Origin: Runella aurantiaca
GTDB lineage: Bacteria; Bacteroidota; Bacteroidia; Cytophagales; Spirosomataceae
NCBI RefSeq assembly: GCF_003339505.1
Contig: NZ_QPIW01000013.1
Coordinates: forward strand, 112,804-176,803
DNA length: 64,000 nt
Direction of reading: 5' to 3'
Both the position numbers and the translations under genes were made by a program. Position 1 is the first letter of the stretch. Each line of letters starts with the position of its first letter. The notes under the pieces are model-generated. The model saw nothing but the letters and a program-made list of their open reading frames with translations. It searched no databases and was not told the origin of the DNA. This document shows positions 49,850-58,499 of this stretch, one piece after another.

Positions 49850-50566
49850 CTAGTGCGTCAGTTCCAGTTCGTTCTGACGCTGACGGACTTTGGCTTCACG
49901 TATTTCGCGACGCAGCAGAATCCGTTGTTTGATACGCATCCAGCGCTCATACAATTTTGATTCTTTCAGAAAATCCCATGGGGCTTTCTTTTCCGTTTTT
50001 GGCACCTCCAACGGGTCATACATCATCCCCGTACAAAGGCAGTTTTTACGGTTGGTCCGGGTGAGTACGTCATAGTTTACGCAGCTCGAACAGCCTTTCC
50101 AAAAGGCGTCGTCGGCGGGCAATTCACTGAACGTAACGGGCTCATATCCCAAATCTGAGTTAATCTTCATCACGGCCAAGCTGGTCGTAATTCCAATGAT
50201 TTTGGCCTCTGGGTATTTGGTCCGCGAGAGTTCGAAAGCCTTTCTTTTAATGGCTTTCGCGATACCGCTTTTGCGGTAATCAGGATGAACAATCAACCCA
50301 GAATTGGCCACAAACTTGCCATGCTCCCAGGTCTCGATATAACAAAAACCAACCCATTCGCCAAGCAACGTTGTTGCGATGATGGCTTTGCCTTCGGCCA
50401 TTTTTTCCTGAATATATACAGGTGAACGTTTGGCGATTCCAGTTCCGCGCTGTTTGGCACTTTCTTCCATCTCTTTACAGATGGTTTCGGCGAGATGGAA
50501 GTGTTTGTCTTCGGCTGTTTCTACGATGTACTCGTTGGCTACTATTTCGATGTTTGACATTGTCAT
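49850..50566 (-). CDS. GNAT acetyltransferase, probable amino-acid N-acylase of arginine synthesis
   Basis: A 238-residue protein. The GNAT core (about 45-150) shows V-G-F-C-Y-I-E-T-W-E-H, V-A-N-S-G-L-I-V-H-P-D-Y-R-K-S-G-I-A-K-A-I with the acetyl-CoA loop, and M-K-I-N-S-D-L-G-Y-E-P. After it comes a distinctive cysteine group, C-S-S-C-V-N-Y and C-L-C-T-G-M-M, then a basic C-terminal helix. This architecture occurs in Bacteroidota next to argG, where such proteins are thought to acylate glutamate in place of classical ArgA. Here one ABC exporter gene separates it from argG. Role in arginine synthesis is thus an inference from family and neighbourhood. Confidence 0.74.
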   Translation of the reverse strand: MTMSNIEIVANEYIVETAEDKHFHLAETICKEMEESAKQRGTGIAKRSPVYIQEKMAEGKAIIATTLLGEWVGFCYIETWEHGKFVANSGLIVHPDYRKSGIAKAIKRKAFELSRTKYPEAKIIGITTSLAVMKINSDLGYEPVTFSELPADDAFWKGCSSCVNYDVLTRTNRKNCLCTGMMYDPLEVPKTEKKAPWDFLKESKLYERWMRIKQRILLRREIREAKVRQRQNELELTH

Positions 50567-51059
50567 TTATTGGAATTGAATCCTCTGCGGAGACAACAAA
50601 TCCGCTTTGGTGTTGAGAAAAAAAAGAAACGATTTTTGGAAATCTGGCGAGAGCGTTCGCCGCGTAGGCAAACAGTATTAGTGTGTCCTTTCGGACCTAC
50701 AAAAAAATGGCGTAATGTGCGCGCAGCGAGTATGTGAGAGAGTGTGTGCCACTTTTGTATTTGGTTTTTGAAAAAAACGTGACAAATATCGGTTAAATTG
50801 TATTCTAAATCCAATAAATAAACGATTTATTTTTTTCATTAGTTCAAACAAAGACAGAATGCTTGGTATACAACCTATTACAGTTTTTCTGCGGCCAAAC
50901 AATTCATTAAACAAATTGTTTTCAAGAGAAATAATTTTCAGTTGCATGCGCCCAATAGTACCATTTCGACTTTCAGCGTTATATGTACACCGACTACATC
51001 ATTAGTTTTCGGTGCGTTTGTACTTTAGTAGTAAAATTATAACCAACATAAGTGACCTC
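50567..51059. other. Long intergenic region without recognised gene
   Basis: These 493 bases lie between divergent genes. The left half (50590-50760) is richer in G/C, with scraps such as GGCGA-gagcg-TTCGCC and GTCC-tttc-GGAC hairpins, and could be a decayed gene; the right half is very A/T-rich. Short minus-strand frames there lack plausible protein sequence. No TAnnTTTG with correct TTG spacing was found before 51060. Confidence 0.35.
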
Positions 51060-53780
51060 ATGGAAAATCCATTTTGGAAAAAAACAATGTGTATAGGCAG
51101 TAGTTCACTATTGCTAGCCGCATTGCTAAGTAGTACCGTTTCAGCCCAATCCCCTGCCCTTCCCGAAGAAAATCGTTTTACGAAAACCATTTTACTTGAA
51201 AAATTAGACGAGCCTACCGAGTTGGTTGTGCTAGACGATCAGCGCGTGTTGTTTACTGAGCGGAAAGGAAAAGTAAAACTGTACAATCCTAAAAAGCCCA
51301 ACACCTATAAACTCGTGGGCAACATTCCTGTCTATATCAAACAGGAATACGGCCTGATGGGTATCAACGTTGACCCCGATTTCAAACAAAACAAGTGGGT
51401 CTATTTGTACTATTCTCCCGTCTCTTCAGAGGCCGATACCTCACAACGGCTAGTACGTATGAAGTACGATACCGAGCGGGATTCTTTGTTGCTGAGTACC
51501 GAACAAGTGCTGCTTCGCGTACCTGTCAAACGCAATGATTGCTGCCATACAGGAGGCTCCATTGCGTGGGACAAGCAGGGCAATTTGTATCTCTCTACTG
51601 GCGACGACATCAACCCTTTTGGCAATGATGGCTACGGCGCACTCGACGGACGCCCCGGAAGAGCCAACTGGGACGGTCGCTCCACTTCTTCTAACACCAA
51701 TGATTTACGGGGTAAAATTCTCCGCATCAAACCACGCGCCGAAGGTGGATATGACATCCCTGCTGGGAATCTCTTTGCTCCAGGCACCGAAAAAGCCCGC
51801 CCCGAAATATACATTATGGGGAATCGCAACCCCTACCGTATTTCAATTGACCAGCGGACTGGTTTTCTGTACTGGGGAGAAGTAGGGCCAGACGCAGGCA
51901 ATGACAGCGAGACGCGTGGGTCGCGTGGGTACGATGAAGTCAATCAGGCGCGCAAAGCAGGTTATTTTGGATATCCCCTGTTTGTAGCCGACAATAGGGC
52001 TTACAATCGTTACGACTTAGGCACCAAAATATCGGGCGAAAGATTTGACCCCGCAAAACCCATCAACGACTCCCCGCACAATACGGGTTTGATTGAATTG
52101 CCTCCTGCTCAAAAAGCCTTTATCTATTATCCCTACGCCGATTCACCCGAATTTGGGCCCATCGTGGGAAAAGGCGGACGCAACGCCATGGCTGGACCCG
52201 TCTACTATTATGATGACTATCCAGAAAATGACGTAAAATTCCCCCGCCATTATGACGGAAAACTGTTTGCCTACGAATGGATCCGCGATTGGATTCATCC
52301 CGTTACGATGACCAAAGAAGGCGATTTTGTAAGCATGGAAACCTTCATGCCAAGCACTAAGTTTAGCCATCCGATTGACATGCAGTTTGCGGTTGACGGT
52401 TCGTTGTACGTCATGGAATACGGCAACACTTGGTTTGCCCAGAATGACGATTCGCGTTTGTCGCGGATTACGTACAATGCCGGAAACCGTAAACCAGTAG
52501 CCGCCGCCACTGTCAACAAAAAAGCGGGTGCTGCGCCCATGAAAGCCGTGTTCTCTTCTAAAGCAACGGTAGATTATGACGGGGATGCCCTCACGTATGA
52601 GTGGAGCTTTGGCAAAGGGCTTCCTAAAAGCACCCTTCCTAACCCAACTTTTACTTATACAAAACCCGGCACCTATACCGCCACGCTTAAAGTAACCGAC
52701 GTAAAAGGGAATGTTTCGTCGAGCAGTGTAGAAGTAAAAGTGGGCAATGAACCGCCAAAAGTGGAAGTAGCCGTAGCAGGAAATAAATCTTTTTATTGGG
52801 AAAATAAACCCGTTAGCTACGAAGTAAAAGTGGCCGATAAAGAAGACGGTAGCTTGGCAAATAAGAAAATCAGCCCCGAGGATGTCATCGTAACGATTGA
52901 TTATTTGGAAGGATTTGACAAGACCATTTTGGCCCAGGGCCACCAAGCAAACTTGGGATTTGCCACGGGAAAACGCCTCATGGAGCTTTCTGATTGTATG
53001 GCCTGTCACAGCATTGACAAAAAATCTATTGGCCCATCGTACCGTGATGTAGCAAAAAAATACCAAAGAGAACGCGACGTGGTAAGTATGCTTGCCGATA
53101 AAATCATCAATGGTGGTGGCGGTGTTTGGGGCGAGCAAGCCATGAGTGCGCACCCCCAAATTAAGAAAGACGACGCCAAAGATATAGTACGTTACATTAT
53201 GTCGTTGGCCAACGAAAAAGGGCCTGACAAAAAACCCGTCAAAGGCGAATACGTAACGGCCGCCAAGCAAAAAGAAGGTTCTTATATTTTTACGGCTAGC
53301 TATACTGACAAAGGAAACGCTAACCTAGGACCACAGACTTCTACCACTACGGTAGCCCTGCGCCCCGCCAAAGTGAAGGCGGTGCAAAATGACGAAGTGA
53401 AAGATGCCACCAATGTAGAATTACCGACCAAAAGCGAGGTACTGGCTCCCGTTAAAAATGGCAGCTATGCGGTATACAAAGACATTGATTTGACCGACAT
53501 CAGTACACTTTCATTTATGGTCTATGCCGAACCAAGCCGCACAGTAGGCGGCAAAATCGAAGTGCGACTCGATAGTCCAACGGGTGCTTTGATTGGTGAA
53601 GTAGAAGTACCCAACAATAAGGTAGGGGTATTAAATGCATCTATTCGTCGACCCGATGAAAAGCTTCACAACGTTTATCTTGTGTTCACCACCGCCCAAT
53701 CCGTTCCCGAAAACAAAGGATTGTTTGGTTTGGAATGGATTCAATTTAATCCCAACGGGATCGCAAATACGGGCAAGTAA
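51060..53780 (+). CDS. Multidomain exported dehydrogenase: PQQ-type propeller, PKD, cytochrome c, C-terminal beta domain
   Basis: A 906-residue exported protein (signal about 29 residues ending V-S-A-Q). Domains in order: a glucose/sorbosone-dehydrogenase propeller (about 40-470; Q-E-Y-G-L-M-G-I, H-T-G-G-S-I-A-W, L-S-T-G-D, R-G-K-I-L-R-I, M-G-N-R-N-P-Y-R-I); a PKD domain (about 478-565); a linker with another beta domain; a c-type heme domain with C-M-A-C-H at 646-650 and a candidate Met ligand in E-Q-A-M-S-A-H-P; and a C-terminal jelly-roll module (about 790-905) resembling CBM6. The heme could carry electrons from sugar oxidation to the respiratory chain. Heme attachment needs a Ccm system not seen here. 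ATG at 51060 begins the signal peptide. Confidence 0.86.
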   Translation: MENPFWKKTMCIGSSSLLLAALLSSTVSAQSPALPEENRFTKTILLEKLDEPTELVVLDDQRVLFTERKGKVKLYNPKKPNTYKLVGNIPVYIKQEYGLMGINVDPDFKQNKWVYLYYSPVSSEADTSQRLVRMKYDTERDSLLLSTEQVLLRVPVKRNDCCHTGGSIAWDKQGNLYLSTGDDINPFGNDGYGALDGRPGRANWDGRSTSSNTNDLRGKILRIKPRAEGGYDIPAGNLFAPGTEKARPEIYIMGNRNPYRISIDQRTGFLYWGEVGPDAGNDSETRGSRGYDEVNQARKAGYFGYPLFVADNRAYNRYDLGTKISGERFDPAKPINDSPHNTGLIELPPAQKAFIYYPYADSPEFGPIVGKGGRNAMAGPVYYYDDYPENDVKFPRHYDGKLFAYEWIRDWIHPVTMTKEGDFVSMETFMPSTKFSHPIDMQFAVDGSLYVMEYGNTWFAQNDDSRLSRITYNAGNRKPVAAATVNKKAGAAPMKAVFSSKATVDYDGDALTYEWSFGKGLPKSTLPNPTFTYTKPGTYTATLKVTDVKGNVSSSSVEVKVGNEPPKVEVAVAGNKSFYWENKPVSYEVKVADKEDGSLANKKISPEDVIVTIDYLEGFDKTILAQGHQANLGFATGKRLMELSDCMACHSIDKKSIGPSYRDVAKKYQRERDVVSMLADKIINGGGGVWGEQAMSAHPQIKKDDAKDIVRYIMSLANEKGPDKKPVKGEYVTAAKQKEGSYIFTASYTDKGNANLGPQTSTTTVALRPAKVKAVQNDEVKDATNVELPTKSEVLAPVKNGSYAVYKDIDLTDISTLSFMVYAEPSRTVGGKIEVRLDSPTGALIGEVEVPNNKVGVLNASIRRPDEKLHNVYLVFTTAQSVPENKGLFGLEWIQFNPNGIANTGK

Positions 53781-53798
53781 CAGTATTGCTCTCTTCAT

Positions 53799-53848
53799 GT
53801 ACTAAAAACGAAACAGCCGTTGCAGAACGGCTGTTTCGTTTTTAGTAC
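53799..53848. terminator. Very strong terminator after the dehydrogenase gene
   Basis: A 23-bp perfect stem (53799-53821 and 53826-53848; core AACGAAACAGCCGTT) with a 4-nt GCAG loop and T residues within the descending arm. It lies 18 bp past the stop and is fully symmetrical, so it could act in both directions. Confidence 0.9.
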
Positions 53849-53925
53849 TTTCAAATCCTAGTTATTGATATTTATCAGAAGGCTTTTGCTGTTTTTTTAC
53901 CAATATTGTCAAAAAACTATTTCTT

Positions 53926-54963
53926 ATGCCTACTACTCAACAAAGCGTCCGATATCTTCAAATCGTCTTTTTTGTAGCTGTATTTATGTACTTTACGCAA
54001 TCCATTACCATACCCATGGCTTTTGGTTTATTGGTTGCTATCGTCATGGCACCTTTTTGTCAGAAGTTAGAAAGATGGAAATGGCCCCGCAGTTTAGCCA
54101 TCACCGCTTGCTTAGCCATCGTCTTCCTGATTGTAGCCGCATTGGTGACATTATTGGTTTGGCAATTGGACGAATTTCAAAAAGAAGTACCCAAAATCAC
54201 TACCAAATTCAAAGAAAATTGGCCTCAAATACAGGAATGGCTTCAATTTCGTTTTCATCTTACCGAAAAAATGCTGGACAATTGGTTGATTAAAACAGGC
54301 TCAGAAGCGGGCTCAAAAATCGGAGCTGTTTTGGTCGGAACGTTTAATATCACAGCCAATCTGCTTTTCAACGCCTTCATGATTCCTTTATTTACTGCGT
54401 TGTTTTTGTACTATCGCGGTTTAATCATGAAATTTTTATACGAACTTTTTGGCGAATCAAATCAAAAACTTGTCTATTCCGTTACGCATCAAACGGTCCA
54501 AACTTATCATAATTACATCAAGGGGCTGCTACTGGTTTATCTATCGGTCGGTATTTTAAACTCCATCGGGCTGGCCATCATTGGGATTGAGTACGCCATT
54601 TTGTTTGGGTTCATTACCTCCATTTTGACCATTATTCCTTACGTGGGTATCATGGTAGGAGCGCTGTTGCCTATTTCGATTGCTTGGATTTCTTACGATT
54701 CACTTTGGTATCCTTTGGCGGTGGTAGCCGTGTTTGGGGTGGTGCAATATTTGGAAGCCAATGTCATTTTTCCGATGGTCGTTGGCAGTCAATTGAAAGT
54801 GAATACACTCGCATCCATCATTGCTTTGTTTATCGGCGGGGTGATATGGGGAGTGTCTGGCATGGTTTTGTTCTTACCTTTTGCAGCCATCCTGAAAGTT
54901 ATTGCTGACCACGTTCCTTCATGGAAACCAATCAGTACTCTTTTAGGACCTGCCGAAACTTAA
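53926..54963 (+). CDS. AI-2E family (PerM/YhhQ-like) membrane transporter
   Basis: A 345-residue membrane protein with about seven to eight helices: two at the N-terminus, one near 60-80, then, after a hydrophilic loop (about 85-135), five in the C-terminal half. Family motifs are visible: T-I-P-Y-V-G-[IP] near 240, and Y-L-E-A-N-[VI]-I-F-P-M-V-V-G, then V-x-L-x-x-x-x-A-x-x-x-x-G near the end. Members are annotated as AI-2 exporters, but several act in ion or proton transport. Substrate not deducible here. No lux genes nearby. Confidence 0.85.
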   Translation: MPTTQQSVRYLQIVFFVAVFMYFTQSITIPMAFGLLVAIVMAPFCQKLERWKWPRSLAITACLAIVFLIVAALVTLLVWQLDEFQKEVPKITTKFKENWPQIQEWLQFRFHLTEKMLDNWLIKTGSEAGSKIGAVLVGTFNITANLLFNAFMIPLFTALFLYYRGLIMKFLYELFGESNQKLVYSVTHQTVQTYHNYIKGLLLVYLSVGILNSIGLAIIGIEYAILFGFITSILTIIPYVGIMVGALLPISIAWISYDSLWYPLAVVAVFGVVQYLEANVIFPMVVGSQLKVNTLASIIALFIGGVIWGVSGMVLFLPFAAILKVIADHVPSWKPISTLLGPAET

Positions 54964-55083
54964 ATTGACGCAACGAAAAGACACGTTTTAGACAACTTAT
55001 TCGTTTTATTATCTTGGGTCATTTGGTTAACACCTTCGGCAAGTATCCACATTTAACTCACTGTACAACTAACAAAAATCTTT

Positions 55084-56565
55084 ATGACGAAAAATCTGTT
55101 CGCTTTTTGCCTTTTTTTAAGCTTGACGGCGAATGCCCAAACAGCTCAAATCCTGCTCAAACTGCCCCCAAACAACGATTTTATTATCTCTTTAACGGCC
55201 GAGAAAGTCCGTTATCTTGATGCTCCTTCCATCGGTCTTACCGACGTAGAATTTCTAAACATCGGTGTATTTGATGACAGTACAAAACAATGGGCAAAGA
55301 CCGAATTTGAACTGAAAGAACCGCAGGTTGTTCGATTAAATATTGTCAACAAACGCAAGGTAACTGCTTATAAAAGCCAAGAAGGTGTAAATTATTTGCT
55401 GTTTATCAGCCCAAATGATAACCTTACAATCGGCATCTCTCCCAACAAAACACTGACTTTTACGGGGACCAATGCCCGCTACCAAGAGTACCTGCGAGAT
55501 TATTTCCGGGAAAACATGTATGATTATTTGCCCCAATTTGGGTATAATCCTTCCCAAATTGATAATTTTCACATTCTCACCAAGGTAGACAGTCTACAAC
55601 GTACACGTCAACAACGCTTGCAAACTTTGAAAGGCCAACAACCCGTCGACGAAGCATTTGAAACCTACGTAACGGCCATTACAAATACGGAACCTTATTT
55701 ACTTAAACTCGTAGTTTCCGACAAAAAAATCCGTGAAAGTCAGGGGGTGCAGCTAAAGCCCAATCAACGAAAAGAAATTCAGGAGTTAGCACTTCAGAAT
55801 TTCAAAATTATGCCCGATGCGGCCCTACTGAGTGAAGTCTATCGCAACGAACTGCGCAATTTTATTCAAGTACCCGTCATCCAAAAATATCCGACCGACT
55901 CCGCCAAGCGGTATGTGCTCTCACCTGAGGCGGTACAAATGGCGTATCAACTGAGCAGCGAAGAACTCCAGAGTTATCCCAAACAAAAAGAATATTTGTT
56001 GACCCATTGGCTCAATTATTCCACCACGTTTCGGAGCAACATGAGTACCGCCCGTACATTACTGACCCAGTACGAACAAACATATCCTGAATCGACTCTG
56101 GTGCCTTATTTTAAGCGTACCATTGAAGCAAAAGAGAAGATGGAGGTAGCCTCGCAGGCGCCCGAGTTTATGCTTAAAGACCGCGATGGTAACACCGTAG
56201 CATTGTCAAGTCTGCGGGGCAAGCCTGTTTGCATTGCTTTCTGCTATAATCTAAAACAGCACGAAAATGATTTTAAACCTTTGGAAGAAAAATACCGTGG
56301 CCGTTTGAATTTCGTCTACCTCAACGTAACCCCAGCAACTACGTATGAAATATGGCAGCCAACCACCGAAAAGCGCCCTGGAGTGTTGCATCTATGGGCC
56401 TCCGACTATGATGCACAAATGCTCAAAGGGTCCTATGCTTCTACGATGCGCTATCCTTTTGTACTGATTGATGCGCAAGGAAAAATAGTGGAGCGATGGA
56501 TTCCGCAGGAGTTTCCTGACAACAAACCGTTACAAGTCGAACTTAGGGATTTAATCAGAAAATAA
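55084..56565 (+). CDS. Exported thioredoxin-fold protein without CxxC
   Basis: A 493-residue exported protein (signal about 18 residues ending A-N-A-Q). The long N-terminal part (about 20-355) is helical and lacks a family match; the C-terminal ~135 residues are an AhpC/TlpA-like thioredoxin fold: A-P-E-F-M-L-K-D-R-D-G-N-T-V-A-L-S-S-L-R-G-K, F-V-Y-L-N-V and the cis-proline region R-Y-P-F-V-L-I-D. Where oxidoreductases have W-x-x-C-x-x-C this one has P-V-C-I-A-F-C, so there is no CxxC pair and classical disulphide exchange is unlikely. It could act as a binding or chaperone domain. Confidence 0.8.
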   Translation: MTKNLFAFCLFLSLTANAQTAQILLKLPPNNDFIISLTAEKVRYLDAPSIGLTDVEFLNIGVFDDSTKQWAKTEFELKEPQVVRLNIVNKRKVTAYKSQEGVNYLLFISPNDNLTIGISPNKTLTFTGTNARYQEYLRDYFRENMYDYLPQFGYNPSQIDNFHILTKVDSLQRTRQQRLQTLKGQQPVDEAFETYVTAITNTEPYLLKLVVSDKKIRESQGVQLKPNQRKEIQELALQNFKIMPDAALLSEVYRNELRNFIQVPVIQKYPTDSAKRYVLSPEAVQMAYQLSSEELQSYPKQKEYLLTHWLNYSTTFRSNMSTARTLLTQYEQTYPESTLVPYFKRTIEAKEKMEVASQAPEFMLKDRDGNTVALSSLRGKPVCIAFCYNLKQHENDFKPLEEKYRGRLNFVYLNVTPATTYEIWQPTTEKRPGVLHLWASDYDAQMLKGSYASTMRYPFVLIDAQGKIVERWIPQEFPDNKPLQVELRDLIRK

Positions 56566-56573
56566 TTGAATGG

Positions 56574-56608
56574 AAAAGGAGTTAAGGGGTCAGCCTTTAA
56601 CTCCTTTT
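56574..56608. terminator. Bidirectional terminator between convergent genes
   Basis: A 12-bp perfect stem AAAAGGAGTTAA (56574-56585) with complement 56597-56608. Both arms end in A or T tracts, and it overlaps the stop codon of the M23 peptidase gene. Confidence 0.82.
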
Positions 56609-57353
56609 ATTTTATCACTTCGGCAGATGCCAGCCAATCGTATGTATTGAGCGGCATCGGCAACGCTTCGGGCGTAAGCTGAAGGTACATAAGGTGTAAA
56701 TGAGTTCCTGAACGGCGTTTGGCAGCATTGAGGCCCGTTCTTCCCACCTCCGCAATTTTTTGCCCTGCCGTCACCTGGTCACCTACTTGAACCGTTACCC
56801 GGCTGTGATGTGCGTAATAAAATAATCCATCCAAACACGGATCATAAATCCACACAAAATTACCGCCTCGATAGGTGCTTTCGGGACTCCAGTTAGATTC
56901 GGTGGCCACTACAATACCAGGACGCATCGCCAGTACATCAATAGGCTGCTCGGTTTGGTCATCCAAGTTATCCTGATTGCGGTCATAAACAAATATATCA
57001 TGGGCTGGATGGCTACCTTGTACCGCGTGGTCAAATAGATTAAAGCCAAACGGACGGTATCCAGAGCCATTTCCACCGATTTGCTCGGCATCGTATGATT
57101 TTATTGGAAAAACAAAACGAATGGAATCACTGCACGTTTGTTGACGATAGCCGTCGGTTACTTCGCGCAGTTCGCTAAAAATCAACCTAAACCGTAACTG
57201 AGCAGAATCTGGTTCAATGGTTTGTTCACGAATCTGCGCATTAAGCTGCAAAAACGCCTGCCCCAAAGTCAATAGTTGGGCACCGGGAGCATCCGCTGCC
57301 ATCAAAAATAATGGTGAAATTAAGGATAAACAAACAGTTAAAAACTTGTACAT
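56607..57353 (-). CDS. Exported M23-family peptidase
   Basis: A 248-residue LytM-type metallopeptidase (signal about 19 residues ending L-M-A-A). The zinc motif is intact: H-x-x-x-D as H-P-A-H-D (about 114-118) and the C-terminal H-x-H as T-H-L-H-L. A G-x-x-V-T-A-G-Q-K-I-A-E-V-G-x-T-G segment, typical of the domain, precedes it. It should cut glycine- or peptide cross-links of cell wall or act as a scaffold in cell division. Transcribed after the SMP-30-like gene, with a 9-bp gap, so both probably form one unit. Confidence 0.88.
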   Translation of the reverse strand: MYKFLTVCLSLISPLFLMAADAPGAQLLTLGQAFLQLNAQIREQTIEPDSAQLRFRLIFSELREVTDGYRQQTCSDSIRFVFPIKSYDAEQIGGNGSGYRPFGFNLFDHAVQGSHPAHDIFVYDRNQDNLDDQTEQPIDVLAMRPGIVVATESNWSPESTYRGGNFVWIYDPCLDGLFYYAHHSRVTVQVGDQVTAGQKIAEVGRTGLNAAKRRSGTHLHLMYLQLTPEALPMPLNTYDWLASAEVIK

Positions 57354-57362
57354 AGAATAGGT

Positions 57363-58274
57363 TTATTTCTTTCCCAAAAACGCTTTCATCATTAGCCACT
57401 CCCGTCCGGGAGCTTCTGCCTGAAAAGTTTCGAGGCAACCGCGATCTTGGAGAGTGATGTAGCAAGTTCGCCCTTTTTTGCCTCCAAAGCAAATATTTGA
57501 AACACTTTTGCCCTTGGTAGTAATCGTTTTTATGACTTTTCCTTCGGGCGACACAACCGCCACTTCACCCTTCCCATGCCTTGTGATGTACAGATTTCCG
57601 TTGGCGTCACAGCGCATTCCGTCCATACCACCATCGCTAAACTTATGCAACAGCCGTTTATTGGAAAGTGAGCCATCAGCCGCCAAATCAAAGGCCCAAA
57701 TATTGCGTTGAACACTTTCGTTGACGTACAGTGTCTTTTCGTCTGGACTTACATCAATCCCGTTGGTTGTTCCCATATCGGGCGCCACGATTCGTGCTTT
57801 GCCCTCAGGCGACACGTGCCAAACCTGTCCTGTTCCTTCTTTCCAGTTTGGGTCTGAGCAAAAAATATGTCCCTTTTTGGTAATGGCCAAATCGTTTGGC
57901 TGGTTCATTTTAGGCTCGTTGCAATAAACACTCACTTGCTTGGTTGTTACATCTACTTTCAAAACATTATGCCCCGTAAAATCCGCCACGTAAAAGGTCG
58001 TGGCGTTGCCAAACCGAATCCCATTTCCTGTACTTCCTTTTGGCAAAGTCAGAAAAATTGACGATTTATTACGTTTGGAAATCTTGGCGATGGTACCATC
58101 CATGATGTAGTTAACGGCATACACCGACCCGTCAGAATCGACAGAAGGTCCTTCACAGTTTTGGGTAAACTCATGCTCTGCCGTAAAATCAGAAGTTTGG
58201 GCTTGCACCGCAAACGACGAAAAATACAAGGCAGCCACAAAAAAAGTTATGCGAGAGTAGAAATGAAATTTCAT
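57363..58274 (-). CDS. Exported SMP-30/gluconolactonase-like propeller
   Basis: A 303-residue exported protein (signal about 25 residues ending V-Q-A-Q). It has the SMP-30 pattern: E-G-P-S-V-D-x-D-G, Q-P-N-D-L-A-I with the metal-site N-D, T-N-G-I-D-V-S-P-D-E-K-T-L-Y, and D-G-M-R-C-D-A-N-G-N-L-Y-[IV]-T. Family members hydrolyse lactones such as gluconolactone with a divalent metal. Together with the two GSDH-type dehydrogenases in the window it could open sugar lactones made outside the cell; this link is inference. It is followed after 9 bp by the M23 gene. Confidence 0.85.
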   Translation of the reverse strand: MKFHFYSRITFFVAALYFSSFAVQAQTSDFTAEHEFTQNCEGPSVDSDGSVYAVNYIMDGTIAKISKRNKSSIFLTLPKGSTGNGIRFGNATTFYVADFTGHNVLKVDVTTKQVSVYCNEPKMNQPNDLAITKKGHIFCSDPNWKEGTGQVWHVSPEGKARIVAPDMGTTNGIDVSPDEKTLYVNESVQRNIWAFDLAADGSLSNKRLLHKFSDGGMDGMRCDANGNLYITRHGKGEVAVVSPEGKVIKTITTKGKSVSNICFGGKKGRTCYITLQDRGCLETFQAEAPGREWLMMKAFLGKK

Positions 58275-58307
58275 GAAAGTAAAAGGTCTATGTCTAGTAA
58301 TAATGGT

Positions 58308-58323
58308 AAAACAATATTGTTTT
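58308..58323. promoter_or_regulatory. Perfect A/T-rich palindrome upstream of the SMP-30-like gene
   Basis: AAAACAATATTGTTTT is a 16-bp perfect palindrome 34 nt before the start of the SMP-30-like gene on its upstream side. It could be an operator, but short A/T-rich palindromes also occur by chance. Confidence 0.3.
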
Positions 58324-58499
58324 TTGGGGTTCAGTGCCCCCTTTTGGGCTTTTAACCGTTAACATTTACTGTTTTACATTTTTCTGTTTCTTGGAATGTA
58401 AAGATTAAGATTTCATTGAAAATAAAAAAACTTTCCAAGTCTTGAAAACCTGAAAAGTTTTGATGAAAAGCATAAAAAGCGTCTGAGTTAGACGTACTT

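Noticed and set aside
50567..51059. Degenerate gene in the 493-bp gap
   Set aside because: The G/C-richer left half hints at decay, but no segment could be matched to a protein family, so it is not annotated as a pseudogene.
52143..53270. 375-codon open frame on the minus strand inside the multidomain dehydrogenase gene
   Set aside because: It is antisense to a protein with intact propeller, PKD and heme motifs; the minus frame has low-complexity, cysteine- and phenylalanine-rich sequence and no family-like motif.
53926..54963. Quorum-sensing locus based on the AI-2E family name
   Set aside because: The family label is historical and several members are ion transporters; no lux-type genes are nearby.
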